DNA from: Archaeoglobaceae archaeon
Lineage (GTDB): Archaea; Halobacteriota; Archaeoglobi; Archaeoglobales; Archaeoglobaceae
Direction of reading: 5' to 3'
Length of the DNA: 25,273 bases
Assembly: GCA_027038095.1 (NCBI GenBank)
Contig: JALVYA010000216.1
Span: forward strand, 1-25,273
A program made the position numbers and the translations under genes. Within the stretch, counting starts at the first letter, position 1. Each line of letters opens with the position of its first letter. Positions 6,718 to 12,861 of the stretch are shown here, piece by piece. The notes beneath the pieces are model-generated. The model saw only the letters and a program-made list of their open reading frames with translations, searched no databases and had not been told where the DNA came from.

Positions 6718-8301
6718 ATGAAAGTCCTTATTACCGATCCCGTACCGTCTGAAGTTGTTGAGCGTCTGAAAAACGAAGGGCTGGAGGTCACGGTCAAAAC
6801 GGGGATAAGTGAAGATGAGCTGGTTTCAATCATACCCGAGTACGACGCCCTGATAGTCAGAAGCGGGACGAAGGTTACGAGGAGAGTCATAGAAGCTGCA
6901 AAAAACTTGAAGATCATAGGCAGAGCAGGAGTTGGCGTGGACAACATAGACATTTCAGCGGCCACCCAGCACGGGATTATCGTTGCAAATGCACCCGGCG
7001 GGAATTCAGTTTCCACCGCTGAACACACTTTAGCACTGATTCTCGCAGTTGCGAGGAAGATACCTCAGGCAGACAGAAGCGTTAAAGAGGGGAAGTGGGA
7101 AAGGAAGAAGTTCATAGGGATGGAGCTGAGGGACAAGACGATAGGCGTTATAGGTCTGGGCAAGGTTGGATACGAAGTTGCCAAGAGAGCGAAGGCGCTT
7201 GAAATGAACGTTCTGGCATACGACCCATACATAAGCGAGGAGAGAGCAAGACAGATTGGAGCAAAACTCGTCCCCCTCGAAGAGCTGATAAAGCATTCGG
7301 ACATAATTACGGTGCACGTTCCGAAAACGAAGGAAACCGAAAACCTGATCGACGAAAAGGCAATTTCCACAATGAAAGACGGCGTTTACATCATAAACTG
7401 TGCGAGAGGAGGCATAGTAAACGAGAAAGCACTCTACGAAGCTTTGAAGAGCGGAAAGGTTGCAGGAGCGGCACTCGACGTTTACGAGAAAGAACCGCCC
7501 GATCCCGACAACCCGCTTTTCAAACTTGAAAACGTGGTCACAACACCGCACCTCGGTGCATCGACCAGGGAAGCGCAGATAAGCGTTGGTATGACTGTTG
7601 CAAACGAGATAATAAACATGTTCAGAGGCTTGCCTGTTAAAAACGCCGTGAATCTGCCGAGCGTTGACGTCAGGGAGTACGAGTACATAATGCCCTACCT
7701 TAAGCTCGCTGAGAAAATGGGTAAGCTCGCTGCCTCTCGCCTGAAGGTTGCCAAGAGAGCAGTGGAAAAGGTCAGGATAACGTTTAGAGGAAAGCTTGCT
7801 GAGATGAATACGGAGTACATAACGAGAGCTCTCCTCAAAGGATTGCTGCAGGGAATAGTGTCGAACATAAACCTCGTTTCAGCCCTGCCCGTTGCAAAGG
7901 AGAGAGGAATAGACGTAGAGCAGGCAACGGGAGACGTGTCGAGCTACGAAAGCCTGCTGGAAGCGGAGATAAGCGACGGAGAGAAGACAATAAATATAGC
8001 GGGAACCTGTTTCGGAAATGAGTACAGGATAACAAGGATAGACAGGTACAAGGTTGACTTCGTGCCCGAGGGACACTACATAATATCCCTGCACGAGGAC
8101 AAGCCGGGAGTCATAGGAAGAGTTGGCACGCTTTTAGGAAACTACAGCATAAACATCGCAGGAATGATCGTGGGCAGATACGGTGGAAGAGGCGGAGTGC
8201 AGCTAATGCTGCTTCTCGTGGACGATCCGCCGAGCGATGAAGTTCTTGCAGAGATGGAAAAGCTCGATGGAATAATAGACGCAGTTTACGTGTACCTGTA
8301 G
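6718..8301 (+). CDS. serA: D-3-phosphoglycerate dehydrogenase
   Basis: This enzyme oxidises 3-phosphoglycerate to 3-phosphohydroxypyruvate with NAD+, the first step of the phosphorylated serine pathway. The 527-residue protein has the 2-hydroxyacid dehydrogenase fold with NAD loop GLGKVG at 146-151 and catalytic residues Arg230 (CARGG), Glu259 (DVYEKEP) and His278 (TPHLGAST). An intervening domain follows (about 315-450), then a C-terminal ACT domain (from about 455; HEDKPGVIGRVGTLL), the usual site of serine feedback. The frame is open upstream to 6586, but the ATG at 6718 begins the standard MKVLITDP N-terminus and has a TATA box 26-27 bases upstream. serB lies in the same window at 23196-24356. 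Confidence 0.96.
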   Translation: MKVLITDPVPSEVVERLKNEGLEVTVKTGISEDELVSIIPEYDALIVRSGTKVTRRVIEAAKNLKIIGRAGVGVDNIDISAATQHGIIVANAPGGNSVSTAEHTLALILAVARKIPQADRSVKEGKWERKKFIGMELRDKTIGVIGLGKVGYEVAKRAKALEMNVLAYDPYISEERARQIGAKLVPLEELIKHSDIITVHVPKTKETENLIDEKAISTMKDGVYIINCARGGIVNEKALYEALKSGKVAGAALDVYEKEPPDPDNPLFKLENVVTTPHLGASTREAQISVGMTVANEIINMFRGLPVKNAVNLPSVDVREYEYIMPYLKLAEKMGKLAASRLKVAKRAVEKVRITFRGKLAEMNTEYITRALLKGLLQGIVSNINLVSALPVAKERGIDVEQATGDVSSYESLLEAEISDGEKTINIAGTCFGNEYRITRIDRYKVDFVPEGHYIISLHEDKPGVIGRVGTLLGNYSINIAGMIVGRYGGRGGVQLMLLLVDDPPSDEVLAEMEKLDGIIDAVYVYL

Positions 8302-8305
8302 TGCA

Positions 8306-8322
8306 TTTATTTTTTACATTTT
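8306..8322 (+). terminator. T-rich terminator after serA
   Basis: A tract reading TTTATTTTTTACATTTT starts four bases after the serA stop, consistent with archaeal intrinsic termination. Confidence 0.5.
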
Positions 8323-8397
8323 AAGTTACATTAAATTTGTTTAAGTTAAGTCAGGTTAAATCAAATATCAAACCTTTTTGAGCCTGGAATAAGTGCG

Positions 8398-8410
8398 AAA
8401 CGTTTTAAAG
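8398..8410 (+). promoter_or_regulatory. BRE/TATA of nadM-ogt
   Basis: AAACGTTTTAAAG has its TATA core at 8402-8410, centred 26 bases before the ATG at 8432. It lies inside the longer frame that opens with GTG at 8393, so the shorter start is preferred. Confidence 0.55.
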
Positions 8411-8431
8411 AAGGAGTTTGAGGCTCTTACG

Positions 8432-8995
8432 ATGGCTGAAATACGAAGAGCTTTCTTCATAGGCAGGTTCCAGCCCTGCCATCTGGGACACATGGAGGTT
8501 CTGAGAAAGATACTGAGAGAAGTGGAGGAGCTGATAGTTGGAGTTGGAAGCGCTCAGGAGAGTCACACGATAGAAAACCCTTTCACCGCAGGAGAAAGAA
8601 TTCTCATGGTTTCGAGAGCACTTGATGAGCTGACAGAAGAGATGCTTAAGAACGGAGAAATCGAAAAACCGGTGAAACTGTACATAATTCCGCTGGAAGA
8701 CATATACAGAAACTCTTTGTGGGTCAGCCACGTAAAGTCCATGGTACCTCCTTTCAGCGTCGTTTACTCCAACAACCCTCTGGTTATCAGACTTTTCAGA
8801 GAGGCGGGAATAGAGGTCAGGAGTACGAAGCTCTACAGGAGATTAGAGTATCAGGGAACGGAGATAAGGAGGAGGATGATAGAAGGAGAGAACTGGAAAG
8901 ACTTCGTACCCGGGTGCGTTGCCGAAGTCATAGAGGAGGTCGGAGGAGTTGAGAGGATAAGGGAAATAGCAAGCAAAGACGTGAAGGACTCATGA
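8432..8995 (+). CDS. nadM: Nicotinamide-nucleotide adenylyltransferase
   Basis: The enzyme joins NMN and ATP to give NAD+ and pyrophosphate. The 187-residue protein opens with GRFQPCHLGH at residues 11-20, the archaeal NMNAT nucleotide-binding motif ending in HxGH. It also carries GTEIRRRM at 142-149, which corresponds to the C-terminal phosphate-binding ISSTxIR-type motif. Length matches archaeal NadM. The frame extends upstream to a GTG at 8393, but those 13 residues are not conserved in the family and overlap the promoter, so I start at 8432. The stop overlaps the ogt start (ATGA), indicating co-transcription and coupled translation. Confidence 0.92.
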   Translation: MAEIRRAFFIGRFQPCHLGHMEVLRKILREVEELIVGVGSAQESHTIENPFTAGERILMVSRALDELTEEMLKNGEIEKPVKLYIIPLEDIYRNSLWVSHVKSMVPPFSVVYSNNPLVIRLFREAGIEVRSTKLYRRLEYQGTEIRRRMIEGENWKDFVPGCVAEVIEEVGGVERIREIASKDVKDS

Positions 8996-9474
8996 CCGAA
9001 ACGTTTTTCGTTGAATGGAAGTATCCGCTGCTCGTCACGGTTAGAGATAACGTTGTACGAAATGTAAAATTTTTAAATTATCTTGATTACGAAATAAAGA
9101 AAAAATTTCTTAGAAACGTTGAGCTCTCAAAATTCTCGAAGAAGTTGAGAAGAGATCTCTGCAGGTATTTTTCAGGAGAAAACGTGGACTTCTCGAAGTA
9201 CGACGTGGAGATAAAAAGCGACTTCGCGAAAAGAGTTCTCGACAGGGTAAGGCTAATCGAGTTTGGAAAAGTTAAAACTTACGGAGAGCTGGCAGAAGAG
9301 CTTAAAACTGCTCCCATAGCCGTTGGACAGGCTCTCAAGGCAAATCCAGCCCCCGTAATTATTCCATGCCACAGGGTAATCAGCAGCAGAGGGGTTGGCG
9401 GGTTCAGTCAGGGAATTGAAATCAAGATTGAGCTGCTCAAACACGAGGGCGTAAATCTGAAGGATATACTGTGA
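8992..9474 (+). CDS. ogt: Methylated-DNA--protein-cysteine methyltransferase
   Basis: This suicide repair protein takes the methyl group from O6-methylguanine onto its own cysteine. The 160-residue product has the active-site IIPCHRVI with Cys126, the asparagine-containing recognition segment GQALKANP (112-119) and the C-terminal GGFSQGIEIKIELLKHEG, all typical. One oddity is that the position normally held by the arginine finger (ARAVGxA in most members) reads PIAVGQA here, with Ile109 instead of Arg. The gene overlaps nadM by four bases at its start, and its last 38 bases overlap the 3' end of the convergent exported-protein gene. Confidence 0.93.
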   Translation: MTETFFVEWKYPLLVTVRDNVVRNVKFLNYLDYEIKKKFLRNVELSKFSKKLRRDLCRYFSGENVDFSKYDVEIKSDFAKRVLDRVRLIEFGKVKTYGELAEELKTAPIAVGQALKANPAPVIIPCHRVISSRGVGGFSQGIEIKIELLKHEGVNLKDIL

Positions 9475-10069
9475 ACGTCAGAACTCTCCTGACGGTTTTC
9501 GTGAGGTAAAACTCTGCCATTTTGATATTTTTTGTGTGCAGGTCAGTTAATTTTCCGTGGTAGTATATGTGCACGTCGTAGCCTTTTGCCGCTTTTTTAA
9601 CCAGAACTACTTTCAGATTGCTGCAGTAAGGACAGTAGTTTTTTCTGAGTATGTACAGGCTCTCCACTTTATCGAGTCTGGCCGAAAAACCAGCAGACCT
9701 CAGGAGGTTCAGCATATTTTTTCCGGAAAGAGCTGCCTTTATGCAAGCTTTGACGAGTGCTAAATTCCCCGATATTTCAACACCGTTCAGGATCGTCTGC
9801 GCTTCATTTCCGTTAACAACAATTTTTACACCCATGTAGCTTTCAACTTTACCGTTTAAGGGTAAATTTTCTGCAGGAGTTAAAGTAACAGTTCCACTGG
9901 TGTAGGACAGTACGGCTCTGTTTGAATGGTATACGAAAGCGCTGGCGTTTTCGTCTGCTAATCTCAGATACGTGTTTACACTCACGTGTGGTGAACACAG
10001 AGTTGCCGTGTTTATCATCAGCAGCGCAAATGCGGCTGCTGTAAGAGCGATCACTGAAGATATTTTCAT
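9437..10069 (-). CDS. Exported protein with a CPYC motif, unknown function
   Basis: This 210-residue protein starts with a basic residue and a hydrophobic segment (about residues 4-24) that looks like a signal peptide or membrane anchor. The remainder is polar and would sit outside the membrane. A redox-type pair CPYC lies at residues 146-149, in a YCPYCSNLKVVLV context that recalls thioredoxin/glutaredoxin-like active sites, although the pair is far from the N-terminus of the domain. A further Cys is at 109. A TATA-like element lies about 28 bases upstream of the ATG at 10069. The last 11 codons are antisense to the end of ogt. No family was recognised; a thiol-redox or metal-binding role is only inference. 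Confidence 0.65.
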   Translation of the reverse strand: MKISSVIALTAAAFALLMINTATLCSPHVSVNTYLRLADENASAFVYHSNRAVLSYTSGTVTLTPAENLPLNGKVESYMGVKIVVNGNEAQTILNGVEISGNLALVKACIKAALSGKNMLNLLRSAGFSARLDKVESLYILRKNYCPYCSNLKVVLVKKAAKGYDVHIYYHGKLTDLHTKNIKMAEFYLTKTVRRVLTFTVYPSDLRPRV

Positions 10070-10091
10070 AATGATTATTACAATGAATAGA

Positions 10092-10102
10092 GAATTAAAA
10101 AG
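10092..10102 (-). promoter_or_regulatory. TATA box of the exported CxxC gene
   Basis: The minus strand reads CTTTTTAATTC, centred about 28 bases before the ATG at 10069. This supports the chosen start and a very short leader. Confidence 0.5.
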
Positions 10103-10133
10103 TTCCCGAATCCACGTGATGATGGAAACTAAG

Positions 10134-10157
10134 AAAATATAGTTATGTTTAAAAATT
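10134..10157 (-). terminator. T-rich stretch after cgi121
   Basis: On the minus strand AATTTTTAAAC and ATATTTTCTT follow the cgi121 stop, a plausible weak intrinsic terminator for the fwdB-cgi121 unit. Confidence 0.35.
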
Positions 10158-10159
10158 AA

Positions 10160-10645
10160 TCACTTATTGAGGTCGAACAAAACTATTCTTTCCCTCACAA
10201 TCAGGGGCAGTTTCTCCACGCCAGCAACTTCGAGTTCGTTTTTATTTATTTTGAAAAAATTTACTATTCTATCAATTTTTTCTTTGCTCATTTCCAGAAC
10301 GTTCTCTTCTCTGAACCCTTCTACCTCAACGCTTTCCTTCAAAAAAATTGCTACGGCTCTGTTTCTGCCCTCTCTAACCCCAATTTTCAGAGCTTCGTTT
10401 ATCTGCCTCGTGGCTGCGGCGTACAGCATAACTTCGAGCGGAAGGCTTCTCGCCACAGCCCTCCCCTCGTTCCACGCTTCAATGGCTTTTTTTGCCGAAA
10501 AGTAAGCGTGATCCTCACTGACAATGTAGTCAGCATTGAGAAAAACTGCATTTTTTCCGTAAACAGAAAGAAATGTTTTCAGGTCTGAAATGTCGAGTAT
10601 TCCCTGTTTAACTGACACCTGCCTGACTGAAGGGCGTTCTTGCAT
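10160..10645 (-). CDS. cgi121: KEOPS complex subunit Cgi121
   Basis: Cgi121 is a small subunit of the KEOPS complex (with Kae1, Bud32 and Pcc1) that installs the threonylcarbamoyl group of t6A37 in tRNAs; it helps to hold the tRNA 3' end. The 161-residue product shows the family core SARSLPLEVMLYAAATRQI-like segment (VARSLPLEVMLYAAATRQIN, about 83-102) and the following IGVREGRNRAVAIFL. I start at the ATG at 10645, five bases below the fwdB stop at 10650-10652. The longer frame to 10699 would overlap fwdB by about 50 bases and adds residues without family likeness. Its place behind fwdB looks like shared transcription rather than shared function. Confidence 0.85.
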   Translation of the reverse strand: MQERPSVRQVSVKQGILDISDLKTFLSVYGKNAVFLNADYIVSEDHAYFSAKKAIEAWNEGRAVARSLPLEVMLYAAATRQINEALKIGVREGRNRAVAIFLKESVEVEGFREENVLEMSKEKIDRIVNFFKINKNELEVAGVEKLPLIVRERIVLFDLNK

Positions 10646-10649
10646 GTTA

Positions 10650-11948
10650 TCACAGCTTCTCTTCGACCTTTTCAAGTATTCTCTTGAGAATTTCCTCATC
10701 GCTCAGTATCCCTTCAGGCGGATCAGCTATCTTTTTCAGCCTCAGCGGAACTGAATCCATTCTGTAAGCTGAACCCTCTGCCTCAACCCCCGCTATCGCT
10801 GAGGGTATCAGGACGTCTGCCATTTTTGCGGTCAGACTCCAGAAGGGATCAACGACTATGAGTGGTACTTTTTTCATGTAATCCACAGTCGCTTTTGGAA
10901 AGTGTGCTGCCGGGTCTCCGCCAAGCACAAACACGGCATCTGTATCTCTTTTATCGAGAATGCTGTTGGAGTCCGTTTCTCCGGGATTGTACCACGGATA
11001 GCCTCTGGTAAAATCAACTGCGAAGGGATAGCCTGTTTCCCACGTACAGACCTCGTTAAAACCGCTGACGTTGTAGTGTCCTCTCATCGGAATTATTCCG
11101 AACTTCGTAAAGCGGTAGAGGTCTTTGACGAGGCTTATGGCTTCACCTATGTTCCAGTAGTTTCCGCGCGAGTGGGTTAAACCCATTCCGAAAAATATTA
11201 TTCCAAATTTGCAGTTCTTCATAATCTCCGCAAGTTCCTTCAGTTTCTCGACGTCAACTCCGCCAACTTTTTTCAGCCTGCATTCTCCAGTGTTGATTAT
11301 AGTTCTGAGAGCGTTCAGCACTTCGTAATCGCTGCCCGGCTCAACCTGAATGAAAAGGTCTGCTAACTTGGAACTTTCAGTTGGTCTGACGTCCACGACA
11401 ACGATTTTCCTTCCTATCCTGCTCTGAGAGAACCTCCCTCTCGGGAAAACTGAGTAGCGGGACATGTGTCTCGGATGTGCGTGCATCGGATTGCATCCCC
11501 AGAAAATCACGAGGTCAGCCCTGTTCTTCACCTCGCCAAGAGTGAAGCTTGGGATTCCGACCTCGTGGATGGCGAGTATGCTCGGCCCGTGACAGACTGA
11601 GGAGGTGCAGTCTATAACACCACCGAGTTTCTCCGCAAGCTCAATTGCAATCTCCTGTGCCTCGCACGTGGTGGATGAGAACCCGTAAAATAGAGGCTTC
11701 TTTGCTTTGAGCAGAATTTCCACAGCTCTGTCTATCGCTTCGTCGAGATCGACTTCCCTACCGTTAATCTGAGGTTTTAAAACTCTGTGGTGGAACCTTG
11801 CGAGAATTTTTGCAGTACCGAGAACACAGGCATTCTCAACCCTGATTTCCTTACCATCTGTTTCAACTATGAGGTCATCACATAAAGCTCCGCAGAAAGG
11901 ACAGACGTAGTTCGGTATCCTCCTGAACCTTGACATTTCCGAGATCAT
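10650..11948 (-). CDS. fwdB: Formylmethanofuran dehydrogenase subunit B
   Basis: FwdB/FmdB is the tungsten- or molybdenum-bis-pterin subunit that reduces CO2 (or oxidises formate) in the formylmethanofuran dehydrogenase complex. The 432-residue protein has the N-terminal iron-sulfur ligands Cys16, Cys19, Cys23 (CPFCGALCDD) and Cys41. The metal-binding Cys119 lies in VCHGPS, corresponding to the W/Mo-ligand cysteine of FwdB. Further family features are FWGCNPMHAHPRHMSRYS and GMGLTHSRGNYWN. Start at 11948 fits a TATA box 26-27 bases upstream. No fwdA, C, D, F or G lies beside it; its neighbours are a CdhB-like ferredoxin fusion upstream and cgi121 downstream. It may be a second fwdB copy, working with subunits encoded elsewhere or in a different complex. 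Confidence 0.92.
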   Translation of the reverse strand: MISEMSRFRRIPNYVCPFCGALCDDLIVETDGKEIRVENACVLGTAKILARFHHRVLKPQINGREVDLDEAIDRAVEILLKAKKPLFYGFSSTTCEAQEIAIELAEKLGGVIDCTSSVCHGPSILAIHEVGIPSFTLGEVKNRADLVIFWGCNPMHAHPRHMSRYSVFPRGRFSQSRIGRKIVVVDVRPTESSKLADLFIQVEPGSDYEVLNALRTIINTGECRLKKVGGVDVEKLKELAEIMKNCKFGIIFFGMGLTHSRGNYWNIGEAISLVKDLYRFTKFGIIPMRGHYNVSGFNEVCTWETGYPFAVDFTRGYPWYNPGETDSNSILDKRDTDAVFVLGGDPAAHFPKATVDYMKKVPLIVVDPFWSLTAKMADVLIPSAIAGVEAEGSAYRMDSVPLRLKKIADPPEGILSDEEILKRILEKVEEKL

Positions 11949-11966
11949 TCAACTACCCCCAATTTA

Positions 11967-11980
11967 TCAGTATTTATAGT
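11967..11980 (-). promoter_or_regulatory. TATA box of fwdB
   Basis: The minus strand reads ACTATAAATACTG, with TATAAATA at 11971-11978 centred 26-27 bases before the ATG at 11948. fwdB therefore has its own promoter even though the CdhB-ferredoxin gene lies just upstream. Confidence 0.7.
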
Positions 11981-12044
11981 GACGTTTTGCTGTTTTTAAA
12001 CTTTTTTACCTTTTCTAAGTCACGATTTCATCCGCACACACAAC

Positions 12045-12773
12045 TCAAAATTCAACCACGCTAACCGTACCACCGCTTTCGAGGCAGGTTAAAAGCTCCT
12101 CGAGCATCAGACCGTGAAGTCTCTCACCCTTCTCAAAAATTATCGCACCCCTGCTGCAGAACTCGGCACACAGACCACATCCAATGCACAGCTCCGGTCT
12201 TACGTGGATTTTTCCTCTGCGAACGTTTATTGCAAGACCCTTAGACATCGTTCTGCATACCGTAACGCAATCGCCGCAGCCGGAGCACAGCCTCTCGTTC
12301 AGCACCATTGCAATTGCTGAAAGGCTGTAATCAGCGTTTGGCTGGTAAAATTCATCCAAGCTTAAAGTTTTTATTCGAGAGAAGTGCCTGAGCGACGACA
12401 GAACTCTCGAAAGGTAGTACGGCTGAACTCCGAGAAATACCATTAAATCGCACCTTTTCAGCGGTTCCCACTCTCCGTCTTCGGCAAACTGTATTATGTG
12501 GTGGAGTGTAAAGCTCTTAGTTAGCGGCTGTACCCCTCTTTCGAGCAGTGGTTTTGACGAAGCTCCAGTTGCTATCACCGGCATAAACCTGCTTAACTTA
12601 ACAGCATACTCCACGAGCTCTTCTCTTTCAAGCAGAAGCCCTCCGGTAACCAGAACGGCTCTTGAGGAGAGTATGAGTTCGGCTGCTTCAACAGGGGTAA
12701 CGCAGACTGACCTTTCACACTGAAGTTCGGAGGGCTTGTAGCTCCTCGGTATGAAGATTCTGCGCAGTCTCAC
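12045..12773 (-). CDS. CODH/ACS epsilon (CdhB)-like domain fused to a 2x[4Fe-4S] ferredoxin
   Basis: The 242-residue protein has two parts. Residues about 25-155 resemble the CODH/ACDS epsilon subunit (CdhB), a Rossmann-like fold. Visible matches are VLVTGGLLLE, VIATGASSKPLLERGV, LMVFLGVQPYYLSRVLSSLRHFS and TLSLDEFYQPNADYS. Residues about 160-210 form a ferredoxin with two complete sets of cluster ligands: Cys163/166/169/173 and Cys196/199/202/206. Neither set has the usual proline after the fourth Cys. The start is GTG at 12773, with a TATA box 27 bases upstream and an inverted repeat between them. fwdB follows 97 bases downstream. I infer an electron-transfer partner for FwdB or a related oxidoreductase. 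The domain calls are solid for ferredoxin and good for CdhB; the biological role is unknown. Confidence 0.8.
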   Translation of the reverse strand: MRLRRIFIPRSYKPSELQCERSVCVTPVEAAELILSSRAVLVTGGLLLEREELVEYAVKLSRFMPVIATGASSKPLLERGVQPLTKSFTLHHIIQFAEDGEWEPLKRCDLMVFLGVQPYYLSRVLSSLRHFSRIKTLSLDEFYQPNADYSLSAIAMVLNERLCSGCGDCVTVCRTMSKGLAINVRRGKIHVRPELCIGCGLCAEFCSRGAIIFEKGERLHGLMLEELLTCLESGGTVSVVEF

Positions 12774-12775
12774 TT

Positions 12776-12795
12776 TTTCACAAACATTAGTGAAA
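12776..12795. promoter_or_regulatory. Inverted repeat at the CdhB-ferredoxin transcription start
   Basis: TTTCAC (12776-12781) and GTGAAA (12790-12795) form a perfect 6-base inverted repeat with an 8-base spacer. It fills the gap between the TATA box and the GTG start, where a bound protein would block initiation. Candidate operator; the regulator is unknown. Confidence 0.45.
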
Positions 12796-12805
12796 GTTTT
12801 TAAGG
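12796..12805 (-). promoter_or_regulatory. TATA box of the CdhB-ferredoxin gene
   Basis: The minus strand reads CCTTAAAAAC, centred about 27 bases before the GTG at 12773. It supports this start and a leaderless mRNA. Confidence 0.55.
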
Positions 12806-12831
12806 ATTTCTGTCAGACGCTTTTTAACCTG

Positions 12832-12861
12832 AGTTATGCAGCTGTGTCTGTTAGTTATGCA
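12832..12861. repeat. Pair of AGTTATGCA direct repeats, 21 bases apart
   Basis: The 9-mer AGTTATGCA occurs at 12832-12840 and 12853-12861, a spacing of exactly two helical turns, about 30 bases upstream of the CdhB-ferredoxin TATA box. The same 9-mer occurs at 6638-6646 upstream of serA. It is a candidate activator or repressor site; the distal copy overlaps the 3' end of the ATPase gene. Confidence 0.4.
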
